Positions 45,921 to 54,975 are shown, counted from the stretch's first letter. The stretch is DNA of 64,000 nt from Chitinophaga pollutisoli (GCF_038396755.1 NZ_CP149822.1:4370001-4434000), one strand, 5' to 3'. The notes: generated by a model not told the origin, from the sequence alone. A program made the numbers and translations.

Positions 45921-47162
45921 TTATACTACCGGAATTTCCGCTACGGCGTAAGCCTTCGCGTCGAGCTTGGCTTTGGTTTCCGTGAAGGCTTTGAGCGTGA
46001 GCTCAATATCTTCGTCGGAGTGCGCCGCGGTGGGGATCAGGCGGTAGATGATCTGTCCTTTCGGGATAACGGGGTATACCACGATAGAGCAGAAAATATT
46101 GTAGTTCTCGCGGAGGTCGAGGCACATGGCCGTAGCCTCCGGAATGTCGCCCTGCAGGTAGATCGGCGTAACGGGGGAATCGGTTTTGCCGATGTTGAAA
46201 CCACGGTCGCGCAGGCCTTGTTGCAGTTTGTTCACATTGCTCCAGAGTTTCGCCTTCATCTCGGGGTGCGTGCGCATAAGCTGTACGCGCTTCAGGTGCC
46301 CGATAACGAGGGGCAGGGGGATGGATTTGGCGAAGATCTGGGAGCGCATGTTGTAGCGGAGGTAGTTGATGATGGCTTTGTCGCCGCTCATGAACGCCCC
46401 GATGGATGCACCGGATTTCGCGAAAGTGTTGAACAGCAGGTCGATTTTGTCCTGTACGCCCTGCTCTTCGCCGGTGCCGGCGCCGGTTTTGCCCATGGTA
46501 CCGAAGCCGTGGGCGTCGTCTACCATCAACCGGAATTCGAAACTATCTTTCAGCGCTGCGATTTCTTTCAGCTTGCCCTGGTCGCCGGCCATGCCGAACA
46601 CGCCTTCCGTTACCACCAGGATGCCGCCGCCGCTGTTTTTGATGTATTCCGTGGCGCGGCGGAGTTGTTTTTCGAGGTCTTCGATATCATTGTGCTTGAA
46701 CACATAGCGGTGCCCCTGGTGCAGGCGCAGGCCGTCGATGATGGAAGCGTGGCACTCCGCGTCGTATACGATCACATCCCGGCGGTTGCAGATCGCGTCG
46801 ATGGCGCTCATGATGCCCTGGTAGCCGTAGTTGAGGAGGGTCGTGTCTTCCTTGCCCATGTACTCGCTCAGCTCTTTTTCCAGCTGCTCGTGGTAATTGG
46901 TGTTACCGCTCATCATGCGGGCGCCCATAGGGGAGGCCAGACCGAAATCCGCCGCAGCTTTGGCGTCCGTTGCCCTCACCTCCGGGTGGTTGGCCAGGCC
47001 CAGGTAGTTGTTGAGGCTCCAAACGATCTTGTCCTTGCCCCGGAATTTCATACGGGGGCCGATCTCGCCTTCCAGCTTGGGGAAAGCAAAGTATCCATGG
47101 GCGCGCTCGGAGTGCTCCCCGATCGGACCCATATGCTTCAGCAGTTTCTCGAATATGTCCAT
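45921..47162 (-). CDS. alpha-oxoamine synthase (serine palmitoyltransferase or cysteate acyltransferase type)
   Basis: 413 residues, PLP fold-type I. Members condense an amino acid with an acyl thioester and release CO2. Visible: NNYLGLANHPEVR, PMGARMMSGNT, DAECHAS (H138), MVDDAHGFG (D215, H218) and the PLP lysine K249 in FNTFAKSGASIG. The sequence type is common in Bacteroidota and could be serine palmitoyltransferase (sphingolipids), the cysteate-using SulA/CapA (sulfonolipids), or glycine C-acetyltransferase. No threonine dehydrogenase is nearby, which argues against the last. The choice between the first two cannot be made from sequence alone. Confidence 0.88.
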   Translation of the reverse strand: MDIFEKLLKHMGPIGEHSERAHGYFAFPKLEGEIGPRMKFRGKDKIVWSLNNYLGLANHPEVRATDAKAAADFGLASPMGARMMSGNTNYHEQLEKELSEYMGKEDTTLLNYGYQGIMSAIDAICNRRDVIVYDAECHASIIDGLRLHQGHRYVFKHNDIEDLEKQLRRATEYIKNSGGGILVVTEGVFGMAGDQGKLKEIAALKDSFEFRLMVDDAHGFGTMGKTGAGTGEEQGVQDKIDLLFNTFAKSGASIGAFMSGDKAIINYLRYNMRSQIFAKSIPLPLVIGHLKRVQLMRTHPEMKAKLWSNVNKLQQGLRDRGFNIGKTDSPVTPIYLQGDIPEATAMCLDLRENYNIFCSIVVYPVIPKGQIIYRLIPTAAHSDEDIELTLKAFTETKAKLDAKAYAVAEIPVV

Positions 47163-47194
47163 GTGATGATTAAAATGAAATTAAAATTTGACCA

Positions 47195-47202
47195 CAAAGG
47201 TA
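47195..47202 (-). promoter_or_regulatory. -7 promoter box of the alpha-oxoamine synthase gene
   Basis: The minus strand reads TACCTTTG, an exact match, 32 nt before the start codon. Confidence 0.55.
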
Positions 47203-47300
47203 TTAAAATATTATTTTTTGTAAACTTAGGTTACTTTTACACCCTATTTTTTCCACGTCAGAACGGACCATCGTAAAAAGGAACTAATTATAAGCGTTAT

Positions 47301-48977
47301 ATGAGCCGTATTAAAATGCTAGCCGTATTCCTGTTGATGTCGGCCCCGGTTGCTTTTGGTCAAAAGGCCACGTCGCCCACCAAAGGCTTTCCGCCCAACT
47401 ACGGGAAAAAAGCAGAAAATCATGTTGCCCGCCCGAAACTCGTGGTGGGGATGGTAGTGGATCAAATGAGATGGGATTTCCTCTACCGCTATTACGACCG
47501 CTATACGAACGACGGCTTCCGGCGCCTCATCAGCGAAGGGTTCTCCTGCGAAAACACGCTGATCCCCTATACGCCGACCATCACCGCCTGCGGCCACACC
47601 TGCGCCTACACCGGCTCCGTTCCCGCCATCCATGGCATAATCGGCAATAACTGGTACGGCCGCGAAGTGAAACGCTCCGTGTACTGCACCGAAGATACCA
47701 ATGCCGTGGCCGTTGGCGGCAGCGCCGCCGCCGGCGCCATGAGCCCCAAAAACATGCGTACCACCACCATCACCGACGAACTGCGCCTGGCTACCAACTT
47801 CCGCAGCAAAACGGTGGGTATCGCCATCAAAGACCGCGGCGCCATCCTCCCCGCAGGCCACACCGCCACCGCGGCGTACTGGTACGACGGCGTTACCGGG
47901 AACATGATGACCTCCAACTTCTACATGAACGAACTGCCGGCCTGGGCCAACGCCTTCAACCGCCGCCAGCTCCCCCGCGAATACATCTCCAAACCCTGGA
48001 ACACGCTCTACCCCGTAGATACGTACATTCAGAGCACGGCAGACGAAAAGCCCTACGAAGGCAGGTTCAAAGGCCAGGATAACACTTCCTTCCCCCACGA
48101 ACTGGCAGGCTCCGCAGGCAACGCATTCGGCATCCTCTCCTCCACACCCTTCGGCAACACTTACACCCTTGAGTTCGCCAAAGCCGCCATGGAAGGCCAC
48201 CAGCTCGGAAAAGGCCCCGTGACCGACTTCCTCGCCGTGAGCCTCTCATCCACCGACTATATCGGCCACCAGCACGGCCCCAACTCCGTGGAAACGGAAG
48301 ACGCCTACCTGCGCCTCGATAAAGACCTGGGCGATTTCTTCAAATACCTCGACCAGAAAGTAGGTAAAGGCCAATGGCTCTTCTTCATCACCGCTGATCA
48401 CGGCGTAGCGCACGTTCCCGGCTTCATGCAGGAGAACCACATGCACGCCGGTTTGTTCGACGACGGTGCTATGATGAAATCCCTGAACGCCGGTATCGAA
48501 AAGGAGTTCGGCTTCAAGAAAGCAATTATTGCTTCGTATAACTACCAGTTCTGGCTCGATAACGACGGACTGCGCGCAGCGGGCAAGCTCGAAGAAGCGA
48601 AGGCCTATATCCTCCGCGAAGGATTGAAATTCAATGGCGTAGCCAATATGATCGATCACCACGCACTGGGCTCCACCGCGCTCCCCGAGCCGCAGAAACC
48701 CATGGTCACCAACGGTTACAACGTACTGCGCTCCGGCGATATCATGGTGCTGCTGCAACCGGGTTATTTCGACGGCGGCAAAACCGGTACCACCCACGGC
48801 CAGTGGAACCCTTACGACGCGCACATTCCCCTCGTATGGATGGGCTGGGGCGTGAAGCCGGGTAAAACCAACCGTACCACGCACATGACCGACATTGCGC
48901 CCACCGTGGCGGCCATGCTCCGGATCCAGATGCCGAACGGCAACGTCGGCCATCCGATCACCGAAGTATCGCACTAA
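47301..48977 (+). CDS. pafA: PafA-type alkaline phosphatase
   Basis: 558 residues with a Sec signal peptide (MSRIKMLAVFLLMSAPVAFG). Alkaline phosphatase superfamily: metal-binding VVGMVVDQMRWDFLYR, the threonine nucleophile in PYTPTITACGHTCAYTGSVP (residues about 89-108), SLSSTDYIGHQHGP and FITADHGVAHVPG. PafA is a calcium-independent periplasmic phosphomonoesterase of Bacteroidota, active also when phosphate is present. Other members of the superfamily act on sulfate esters, but the Thr nucleophile argues for phosphatase. A strong terminator follows. Confidence 0.9.
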   Translation: MSRIKMLAVFLLMSAPVAFGQKATSPTKGFPPNYGKKAENHVARPKLVVGMVVDQMRWDFLYRYYDRYTNDGFRRLISEGFSCENTLIPYTPTITACGHTCAYTGSVPAIHGIIGNNWYGREVKRSVYCTEDTNAVAVGGSAAAGAMSPKNMRTTTITDELRLATNFRSKTVGIAIKDRGAILPAGHTATAAYWYDGVTGNMMTSNFYMNELPAWANAFNRRQLPREYISKPWNTLYPVDTYIQSTADEKPYEGRFKGQDNTSFPHELAGSAGNAFGILSSTPFGNTYTLEFAKAAMEGHQLGKGPVTDFLAVSLSSTDYIGHQHGPNSVETEDAYLRLDKDLGDFFKYLDQKVGKGQWLFFITADHGVAHVPGFMQENHMHAGLFDDGAMMKSLNAGIEKEFGFKKAIIASYNYQFWLDNDGLRAAGKLEEAKAYILREGLKFNGVANMIDHHALGSTALPEPQKPMVTNGYNVLRSGDIMVLLQPGYFDGGKTGTTHGQWNPYDAHIPLVWMGWGVKPGKTNRTTHMTDIAPTVAAMLRIQMPNGNVGHPITEVSH

Positions 48978-49000
48978 GCGGTTTGACGATAAAAATCATT

Positions 49001-49038
49001 GCGCCCCGGCTGTTCTACAGTTGGGGCGCTTTGTTTTT
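49001..49038 (+). terminator. intrinsic terminator of pafA
   Basis: GCGCCCC (49001-49007) pairs with GGGGCGC (49023-49029), enclosing an inner GGCTG/CAGTT stem. TTTGTTTTT follows. Confidence 0.85.
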
Positions 49039-49081
49039 CATATAGTTACACATGGGTTTAAAACGTTAAAAATAATTCTTG

Positions 49082-49089
49082 TACATTTG
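49082..49089 (+). promoter_or_regulatory. -7 promoter box of the enoyl-CoA hydratase gene
   Basis: TACATTTG is an exact match and ends four bases before ATG 49094. The message would be leaderless. A TTG at 49079 in the same frame is upstream of the box and cannot be the start. Confidence 0.6.
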
Positions 49090-49093
49090 GTTC

Positions 49094-49867
49094 ATGTCTG
49101 GTATCACCTATACGGTGGCGGGTAGGATCGCCACTATAACGCTGAACCGCCCGGAGAAGCGGAACGCGCTCAGCGGGGCCGTGGTGCGCGAATTGCGGGA
49201 AGCGTTCGCACAGGCGGAGGCCGACGAGGCGGTGAAAGTAGTAGTGCTGGCCGCCAACGGGAAAGCCTTTTGTGCCGGGGCCGACCTGGATTATCTCCGG
49301 CAGTTGCAGGAATTTCATTTTGAAGATAACTATGCCGACTCCCGGGAGCTGATGCAGCTGTTCCGGGAAATATATGAATTGAAGAAGGTGGTGATCGCCC
49401 GGATAGAGGGAGACGCCCTGGCGGGTGGTTGCGGATTAGCCACGGTGGCGGATCTTAGCTATGCCGTCCCGGAAGCGCGGTTTGGGTATACGGAAGTGAG
49501 GATCGGGTTTGTGCCGGCGCTGGTGAGCGTGTTCCTCGTCCGCAAGATCGGGGAGGGTAGGGCGCGGGAGCTGATGCTGACGGGTAAGCTCGTGGATGCC
49601 GCCACGGCGGAACGATACGGGATGATTACAGCTGTGGTGCCGGCAGGCCAGATGGCAGGGCACGTGCAGGCGGTAGCGGAGGGCCTTTGCGCGGAGGCGT
49701 CTTCAAACTCGCTGACGGTTACCAAGCAATTGATAGCCAACGTATTCGACGTATCCCTGGAAGACGGGCTCGAAGCAGCGGCCCGCACCAATGCCGAAAC
49801 CCGGCGCCATCCCGATTGCCAGAAAGGGATCGCCGCTTTTCTTGACAAACAGAAACCTGAATGGTAA
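49094..49867 (+). CDS. enoyl-CoA hydratase/isomerase family protein
   Basis: 257 residues from ATG 49094 (MSGITYTVAGRIATITLNRP). Crotonase fold with oxyanion-hole segments AFCAGADLDYL and GDALAGGCGLATVADLSYAV. The second glutamate position lies in FGYTEVRIGFVPALVSVFLV. Members hydrate enoyl-CoA in fatty-acid or amino-acid breakdown, or isomerise it. The subgroup (for example methylglutaconyl-CoA hydratase) cannot be fixed from the motifs. The next gene follows after 56 nt. Confidence 0.92.
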   Translation: MSGITYTVAGRIATITLNRPEKRNALSGAVVRELREAFAQAEADEAVKVVVLAANGKAFCAGADLDYLRQLQEFHFEDNYADSRELMQLFREIYELKKVVIARIEGDALAGGCGLATVADLSYAVPEARFGYTEVRIGFVPALVSVFLVRKIGEGRARELMLTGKLVDAATAERYGMITAVVPAGQMAGHVQAVAEGLCAEASSNSLTVTKQLIANVFDVSLEDGLEAAARTNAETRRHPDCQKGIAAFLDKQKPEW

Positions 49868-49923
49868 CTTGAAACAGCCGTTTGGCACAGATTTTTCATT
49901 TACCCTATCAACAATCAGACTAT

Positions 49924-50586
49924 ATGCGAAAAATGTCACCTCTCCGCCTGCTGGTGCCGGTCCTTATCCTGGCCGCATCCTTGCCGGTTTCGGCGCAGCG
50001 GACTATTTCGGACGCCAGGATTTCATACAAGGTGGAAATGCCGCCCGAACAGCTCCAGATGGAGGCCATGTTCGCAGGAAGCTCCATGACGCAGTATATC
50101 CGGGGCGATCTCAGCAGGGTGGATATGAACTTCAACGTGGTAAACTATATCTACCTCGTCAATTCCCAGAAAGAAGACATGATCACGCTGATGGATAACC
50201 ACGGCGACAAGTACCTGATCCGCACGGATAAGAAAGCGTACGAAGCGGATGTGAAGAAGTTTGCCTCCATCCGCTTCGACGACCAGTCCGAAACCCGGGA
50301 GATCGCGGGCTATAAATGCCGCAAATCCATCGGGACGATGGCCGACGGCGCCACATTCGAGGTTTTCTACACGACCGATATCGTGCCCGAAAATCCCTAT
50401 TACAACCGCCGGTTCCAGAATCTGAAGGGGATACCCCTCGAATACGAGATCCCCATGAAATCAGGCGCTAAAATGCGGGCAATCGCTACCCAGGTAGACC
50501 TCAGTCCCGTTCCGGCGTCAGTTTTCGATGTGCCGAAGGGTTACCGGGAGATTACAGCGGAAGAACTGAAGAAAATCAGGGGATAA
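49924..50586 (+). CDS. exported protein, DUF4412/GLPGLI-like
   Basis: 220 residues from ATG 49924 with a signal peptide (MRKMSPLRLLVPVLILAASL, ending near VSA). The mature part begins with a YKVEMPPEQLQMEAMFAGSS strand, followed by a beta-rich region with KYLIRTDKKAYEADVKKF, AGYKCRKSIGTM and FYTTDIVPENPYY. This pattern, a repeated-strand domain asking how a metal-free cargo is held, resembles DUF4412 proteins of Bacteroidota. Function unknown. It is probably cotranscribed with the hydratase gene. Confidence 0.75.
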   Translation: MRKMSPLRLLVPVLILAASLPVSAQRTISDARISYKVEMPPEQLQMEAMFAGSSMTQYIRGDLSRVDMNFNVVNYIYLVNSQKEDMITLMDNHGDKYLIRTDKKAYEADVKKFASIRFDDQSETREIAGYKCRKSIGTMADGATFEVFYTTDIVPENPYYNRRFQNLKGIPLEYEIPMKSGAKMRAIATQVDLSPVPASVFDVPKGYREITAEELKKIRG

Positions 50587-50608
50587 CAAAAACTTATTGG
50601 CAAATACA

Positions 50609-50635
50609 AGCCGCGGAGCGATCCGCGGCTTTTTT
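50609..50635 (+). terminator. intrinsic terminator after the DUF4412-like gene
   Basis: AGCCGCGGA (50609-50617) pairs perfectly with TCCGCGGCT (50622-50630), with a GCGA loop and TTTTTT after. Confidence 0.93.
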
Positions 50636-50836
50636 ATGCGGCAATGCGGGGAAGGCGCGCTTTCCCAGGGTTGCATGCCCGTTTATCCGGATGAAAATAT
50701 GGGTGCTCCGCCAGGAATAAGCTTCCTTAGCCGGGGAAGATTCCCGGATATTGGGCGGATAAGCCAGGAGCTTCCGTGGTTGAATACTTCGCTTGCAGGG
50801 AGTGTATTCCCGGGTGAAAATTACGCTAAGGCAAAT

Positions 50837-50933
50837 ATACCATGCCTTTACCTGGTCTTTGCAATGCCTTAATCCTGCCTGTATCCTGCCCTCTCTAAAG
50901 GGCAGGATACAGGCAGGGCAAACCCATGGTATA
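50837..50933. repeat. long palindrome in a gene-free gap
   Basis: Bases 50874-50892 and 50899-50917 are perfect 19-bp inverted arms with a 6-nt loop. Farther out TATACCATG (50837-50845) and CATGGTATA (50925-50933) also pair, making a cruciform-capable element of about 97 bp. CCTGCC words recur around it (for example GGCAGGAC at 50934 and 50944). The 614-nt gap between the flanking terminators contains no gene that I can support. Confidence 0.8.
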
Positions 50934-51143
50934 GGCAGGACAAAGGCAGGACATATATATGGAAAACCTGTGGTAGCCGGGATGAAGCCTTTCATTACCG
51001 GGGGAGTTGACGGGAAGTATGAGGAAAGTGATCCCGGACGTTGGGGGATACAGCGAGGGGTGTGCGGTATCAGGCCTGGACAGGAATAGAAATGGTCAGG
51101 TACGGTGCGGGGTGCGGGCAGGAGGGGTGGCCGGGGAAGAGGG

Positions 51144-51174
51144 GAAATGAAAAAGGCCGCCTTGTGGCAGCCTT
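51144..51174 (-). terminator. intrinsic terminator of the 51.2 kb gene
   Basis: AAGGCCGCC (51153-51161) pairs with GGCAGCCTT (51166-51174), with one mismatch. On the minus strand TTTCATTT follows. Confidence 0.8.
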
Positions 51175-51200
51175 TCCATAAAATCTCTTTCAAAAAAACC

Positions 51201-51608
51201 TTATCCCTTTCTGAAAGGTAACTTGACCTGCAGGTGATGGTACTGCATTTCGGGCAGTGGTGCCGCCTGCGGCGCTACTTTAACAGGGAAGGGAAGGATA
51301 TAGGTAACGTTACCTTTCCTGATGGTCATGGTAGACTTCACATTCACGGCATTGTCAGAGCTCAGGTTGAAGGTTTGCTTCAGAAAGCCGCTCGCGCGGG
51401 AGCTGGCGTCGAGGCTAAGGCTCGTCTTGGGCATCGCAAAGCGATGCGAGGTTTCAGTCTTCTTCGTTTTGTCGTTGTTGTCGTCGAAGTATTCCGGTTC
51501 CGCTACGCCAAGATCATGGGCGTTCACCCGGATGCCAACAAGGAACAACGCGCTCACCAAAAGGCAAGACATTGAAACTGTGCGCATTATGATTTTGATC
51601 GTCTTCAT
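51201..51608 (-). CDS. small exported protein of unknown function
   Basis: 135 residues. A hydrophobic N-terminal segment (MSCLLVSALFLVGIRVNA, ending near residue 30) looks like a Sec signal. The mature part is polar: acidic first (YFDDNNDKTKKTET), then beta-prone. No family recognised. An exact -7 box seven bases before the ATG at 51608 supports this start and predicts a leaderless message. A terminator follows. Confidence 0.7.
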   Translation of the reverse strand: MKTIKIIMRTVSMSCLLVSALFLVGIRVNAHDLGVAEPEYFDDNNDKTKKTETSHRFAMPKTSLSLDASSRASGFLKQTFNLSSDNAVNVKSTMTIRKGNVTYILPFPVKVAPQAAPLPEMQYHHLQVKLPFRKG

Positions 51609-51615
51609 TGTACTG

Positions 51616-51623
51616 CAAATATA
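51616..51623 (-). promoter_or_regulatory. -7 promoter box of the 51.2 kb gene
   Basis: The minus strand reads TATATTTG followed by C, with seven bases between its G and the start codon. Confidence 0.6.
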
Positions 51624-51755
51624 CGAATTATTTATCTATCATAAGGTAATCCTAATGCAAGATAAGCAGAAACCTTAATAAAATGTTAAAAAATACACGA
51701 GTGGTAGCCGGAGGCCTGTTTTGGCGGGATGGTAAAATCACATATATTTACATTA

Positions 51756-53186
51756 ATGAATCACGACTTCCCATCATTTAATGAGTTTAACGAGGATTTT
51801 GAAGATTTGAGGGACTTGCTTCAGCAATTTGAAAATCTTAAGGAAGGGCGCTCCCACGCCTTTCTGGACGAAGATTCCTTTGAGCAGATCATTGACTATT
51901 ACGATGAGCACGACGAGCTCAACAACGCCATGCAGGCTGTTGAAATCGCCATCGAGCAGTTCCCCTTCTCCTCCGCACTGCTCCTGAAAAAATCAGCACT
52001 CCTGATCGAAACCAAAAAGTACCGCGAAGCGCTCCAGCTCCTCGAAAAAGCCGCCCTTCTCGATTCCAACGATATCAACCTGTACATCCTCAAGACCGAC
52101 GTCTATCTCGCCATGAACCAACACGAGAAAGCCGCCGCCCTGCTGGAAGAACAGATACAACACTTCGAAGGGGAAGACCGTACCGATCTCCTCCTCGAAC
52201 TGGCCGACGTGTACGACGACTGGGAGGAATTCGAAAAAGTATTCGACTGCCTCAAGATGCTCCTCGAATACGATCCCAACAACGAAGAAGCGCTCCATAA
52301 AATCTGCTTCTGGACCGAGTTTACGGGCCGTAATGAAGAAAGCATCCGCCTGCACACCAACATCATCAACGAGCACCCCTACAACCAGCTTGCCTGGTTC
52401 AACCTGGGCACCGCTTACCAGGGGCTCAAACTCTACGAAAAGTCTATCGACGCCTACCAGTACGCCGTCGTGATCGATGAAAAATTCGATTACGCCTACC
52501 GCAACATGGGCGACGCATATATCCGTCTCCGTAAATACAACGACGCCATCGAAGTGCTCCAGAAACACCTTGAGATCGCCAAACCGGAAGACGTCATCTA
52601 CGAAGCTATCGGCCACTGCTACGAAAAAATGCGCAAGTACACCCAGGCGCGTTACTACTACCGCAAGGCCGTGCATCTCAGTCCAAGCGACGATAAACTG
52701 TATCTCAAAATCGCCAAATGCTACATGACGGAGGAAAATTGGGAGAACGCCGTGCGCGCCCTCCAATCCGCCCTCCGCATCAACAAGCAAAGCGCCGAAT
52801 ACAATATCACCCTGGGCCAATGTTACCTGCAGCTGGGGATGGACAAGGAAGCGCTCGTCCAGTTCCTCAACGCCGTACGCCTCCGGCCTTCGAACACTTC
52901 CGCGTGGAAGGAGTTCATCCGCGGGCTGTACCTGGCGGGGCATACCGACGAAGCCATGCACCAGCTCGACAATGCAGAGGCGAAAGTGGGCCGCAAGCCC
53001 GTTTTCCTCTACTACCGGGCCGCCATCCTCATCGCTATGGGGCGCACGAAAGACGGGCTCCTGCATCTCGAAACCGCCCTGCAGCATTTCCCGCGCCAGG
53101 TCAAAAGGTTCCTCGAACTGGATCCTTCCATCCTCCAGCACCCCATTATCGTGGAGCTGATCGGCCGCTACAGGCGCAAACGGTGA
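51756..53186 (+). CDS. tetratricopeptide-repeat protein
   Basis: 476 residues from ATG 51756 (MNHDFPSFNEFNEDFEDLRD). At least nine TPR-type helical pairs fill the protein from about residue 55 on, for example LAWFNLGTAYQGLKLYEKSI, YRNMGDAYIRLRKYNDAIEV and YYYRKAVHLSPSDDKLYLKI. There is no signal peptide, so it is probably a cytoplasmic scaffold. TATATTTA five bases before the ATG is a near match to a -7 box. Partner unknown. Confidence 0.92.
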   Translation: MNHDFPSFNEFNEDFEDLRDLLQQFENLKEGRSHAFLDEDSFEQIIDYYDEHDELNNAMQAVEIAIEQFPFSSALLLKKSALLIETKKYREALQLLEKAALLDSNDINLYILKTDVYLAMNQHEKAAALLEEQIQHFEGEDRTDLLLELADVYDDWEEFEKVFDCLKMLLEYDPNNEEALHKICFWTEFTGRNEESIRLHTNIINEHPYNQLAWFNLGTAYQGLKLYEKSIDAYQYAVVIDEKFDYAYRNMGDAYIRLRKYNDAIEVLQKHLEIAKPEDVIYEAIGHCYEKMRKYTQARYYYRKAVHLSPSDDKLYLKIAKCYMTEENWENAVRALQSALRINKQSAEYNITLGQCYLQLGMDKEALVQFLNAVRLRPSNTSAWKEFIRGLYLAGHTDEAMHQLDNAEAKVGRKPVFLYYRAAILIAMGRTKDGLLHLETALQHFPRQVKRFLELDPSILQHPIIVELIGRYRRKR

Positions 53187-53383
53187 TCCTCGTCATTTTT
53201 TGCCTCGCAATCGGTATTACTTCTTATTTTTGCCGCGGTTTTTTTATTTTGTTACGATTTAAAAGCCAACTGACCAATCCAGTTTAGAGCAGGCACCGCT
53301 CTGTATAGGGGATTGTAAAAGACACATTTCCTGATACTTATGAAAGTGGTGATGACCATTCAGAAGAATATAAACCGTGAAAA

Positions 53384-54148
53384 ATGAATTTTAATCTTTC
53401 GCAAATTCCGGAAAGAACCAGCAAACCGCGCAGCCATGGCCTGACCATGGTGATGGACAAAGGCCTGAGCGTAGAAGAAGTGAAGAATTTCCTGTCCGCC
53501 GCGGGCCCGCATGTGGATATCGTGAAACTTGGCTTCGGAACCTCTTTCGTTACGCCCAACCTGCGCACCAAGATTGAATTGTATCAATCCGCCAATATAC
53601 CCATCTATTTCGGTGGCACCCTGTTCGAGGCATTTCTGATCCGCAACCAGTTCGACGAGTATGTTCGTGTCATCAAAGATTACGGCATCAGCTACATGGA
53701 AGTGTCCGACGGATCGATCACCATTCCGCATGCAGAGAAATGCGGTTATATCGAGAAGCTGACCAAACACGGTCTCGTACTGAGCGAAGTGGGCAGCAAG
53801 GACGCAGAGCACATCATTCCTCCCTACAAATGGATCGAGCTGATGCGCGCCGAACTGGAAGCCGGTTCCAGCTACGTGATCGCGGAAGCGCGCGAAGGCG
53901 GCAATGTGGGCATTTACCGCGGCAGCGGCGAGGTGCGCGAAGGCCTGGTGCAGGAAATCCTGACCCAGATCCCCGCTGAGAAAATCATCTGGGAAGCGCC
54001 GCAGAAAGACCAGCAGCTCTACTTCCTGGAGCTTGTGGGCTGCAACGCCAACCTGGGCAACCTGGCCCCGAACGAGGTGATTCCCCTGGAAGCCATGCGT
54101 GTCGGGCTTCGAGGAGATACCTTCCACCTGTTCCTCGACAAAGAATAA
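53384..54148 (+). CDS. comA: phosphosulfolactate synthase, ComA family
   Basis: 254 residues. ComA adds sulfite to phosphoenolpyruvate to give phosphosulfolactate, the first step of coenzyme M synthesis in methanogens. Bacterial homologues exist in Bacillus and in Bacteroidota. Motifs visible: GLTMVMDKGLSVEEVKNFLS, VDIVKLGFGTSFVTP, GISYMEVSDGSITIP and AEAREGGNVGIYRGSGEVRE. Bacteroidota do not make coenzyme M. A role in sulfolactate or cysteate supply for sulfonolipids is inference. A terminator separates it from aroE. Confidence 0.92.
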   Translation: MNFNLSQIPERTSKPRSHGLTMVMDKGLSVEEVKNFLSAAGPHVDIVKLGFGTSFVTPNLRTKIELYQSANIPIYFGGTLFEAFLIRNQFDEYVRVIKDYGISYMEVSDGSITIPHAEKCGYIEKLTKHGLVLSEVGSKDAEHIIPPYKWIELMRAELEAGSSYVIAEAREGGNVGIYRGSGEVREGLVQEILTQIPAEKIIWEAPQKDQQLYFLELVGCNANLGNLAPNEVIPLEAMRVGLRGDTFHLFLDKE

Positions 54149-54165
54149 GCATCCTATTTTTCCGA

Positions 54166-54197
54166 AGGCCAGGACCGTAACGCCCTGGCCTTTTTTA
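54166..54197 (+). terminator. intrinsic terminator of comA
   Basis: AAGGCCAGG (54166-54174) pairs with CCTGGCCTT (54185-54193), and further T follow. It lies inside an open extension upstream of aroE and so argues against a far-upstream aroE start. Confidence 0.88.
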
Positions 54198-54218
54198 TCT
54201 GACGAAACCCCCTGCATC

Positions 54219-54940
54219 GTGCGATTATTCGGCCTTATCGGCTTTCCGCTCAGCCATTCCTTCTCGAAAGGATTCTTCACGGAAAAGTTTTCCCGTGAAC
54301 AGATCCCCGGCTGCACTTACGAGAATTTTCCCATTCCCGATATTTCCGCATTCCCGGCATTGTGGGAGGAAAATCCCGCGCTGGAAGGGCTGAACGTCAC
54401 CATCCCATATAAACAGGCTGTGATCCCGTATCTCGATGAGCTTTCGGATGCCGCGAAGGCCATCGGCGCCGTGAATTGCATCCGCCGCGAAGGTAAGCGC
54501 CTGATCGGGCATAATACGGATGTACTGGGATTTGGAAGATCGCTGAAACCCTTGCTGAAGGCGCATCATACGCAAGCGCTGGTACTCGGGACCGGGGGGC
54601 GGCTTTAGCGGTTAAATACGTGTTGAAAGATTTTAATATCGCATTTTCGGAGATCAGCCGGAGCGGACCGCTTACTTACGCGTCCGTTACACCCGAAATG
54701 ATGGCATCTCATACATTGATCGTGAACACAACGCCACTGGGCATGTATCCCAATGCAGATGCGGCTCCGCCGTTGCCGTACGAAGCTGCCGGACCGGAGC
54801 ACCTGTTTTATGATCTGGTATATAATCCGCCGGAAACCCTTTTCATGCGGAAAGGAACAGCGCAAAAAGCCGTGGCAAAAAATGGGTACGAGATGCTGAT
54901 CCTCCAGGCCGAGGCTTCCTGGGAAATCTGGAACCGATAG
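54219..54940 (+). pseudogene. aroE: shikimate dehydrogenase, interrupted by a single-base frameshift
   Basis: AroE reduces 3-dehydroshikimate to shikimate with NADPH in aromatic amino-acid synthesis. From GTG 54219 the first frame has the substrate site FPLSHSFSKGFF, NVTIPYK and GAVNCIRREGKRLIGHNTD, then breaks at VLGTGG. The second frame continues AVKYVLKDFNIAFSEISRSG and ends normally with NGYEMLILQAEASWEIWN. The break is at a six-G run (54594-54599) inside the dinucleotide-binding loop. One added G gives GTGGAALAVKYVL and a 240-residue protein of normal length. An assembly error is likely. Confidence 0.9.
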
Positions 54941-54975
54941 GTATACGTATTTTTAAATAACCTGATTTAATCACG

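Noticed and set aside
50597..51193. Possible coding frames on both strands in the 50.6-51.2 kb gap
   Set aside because: They begin within terminators or run across the palindrome. The proteins are rich in Pro, Arg and Cys without any domain, typical of non-coding DNA.
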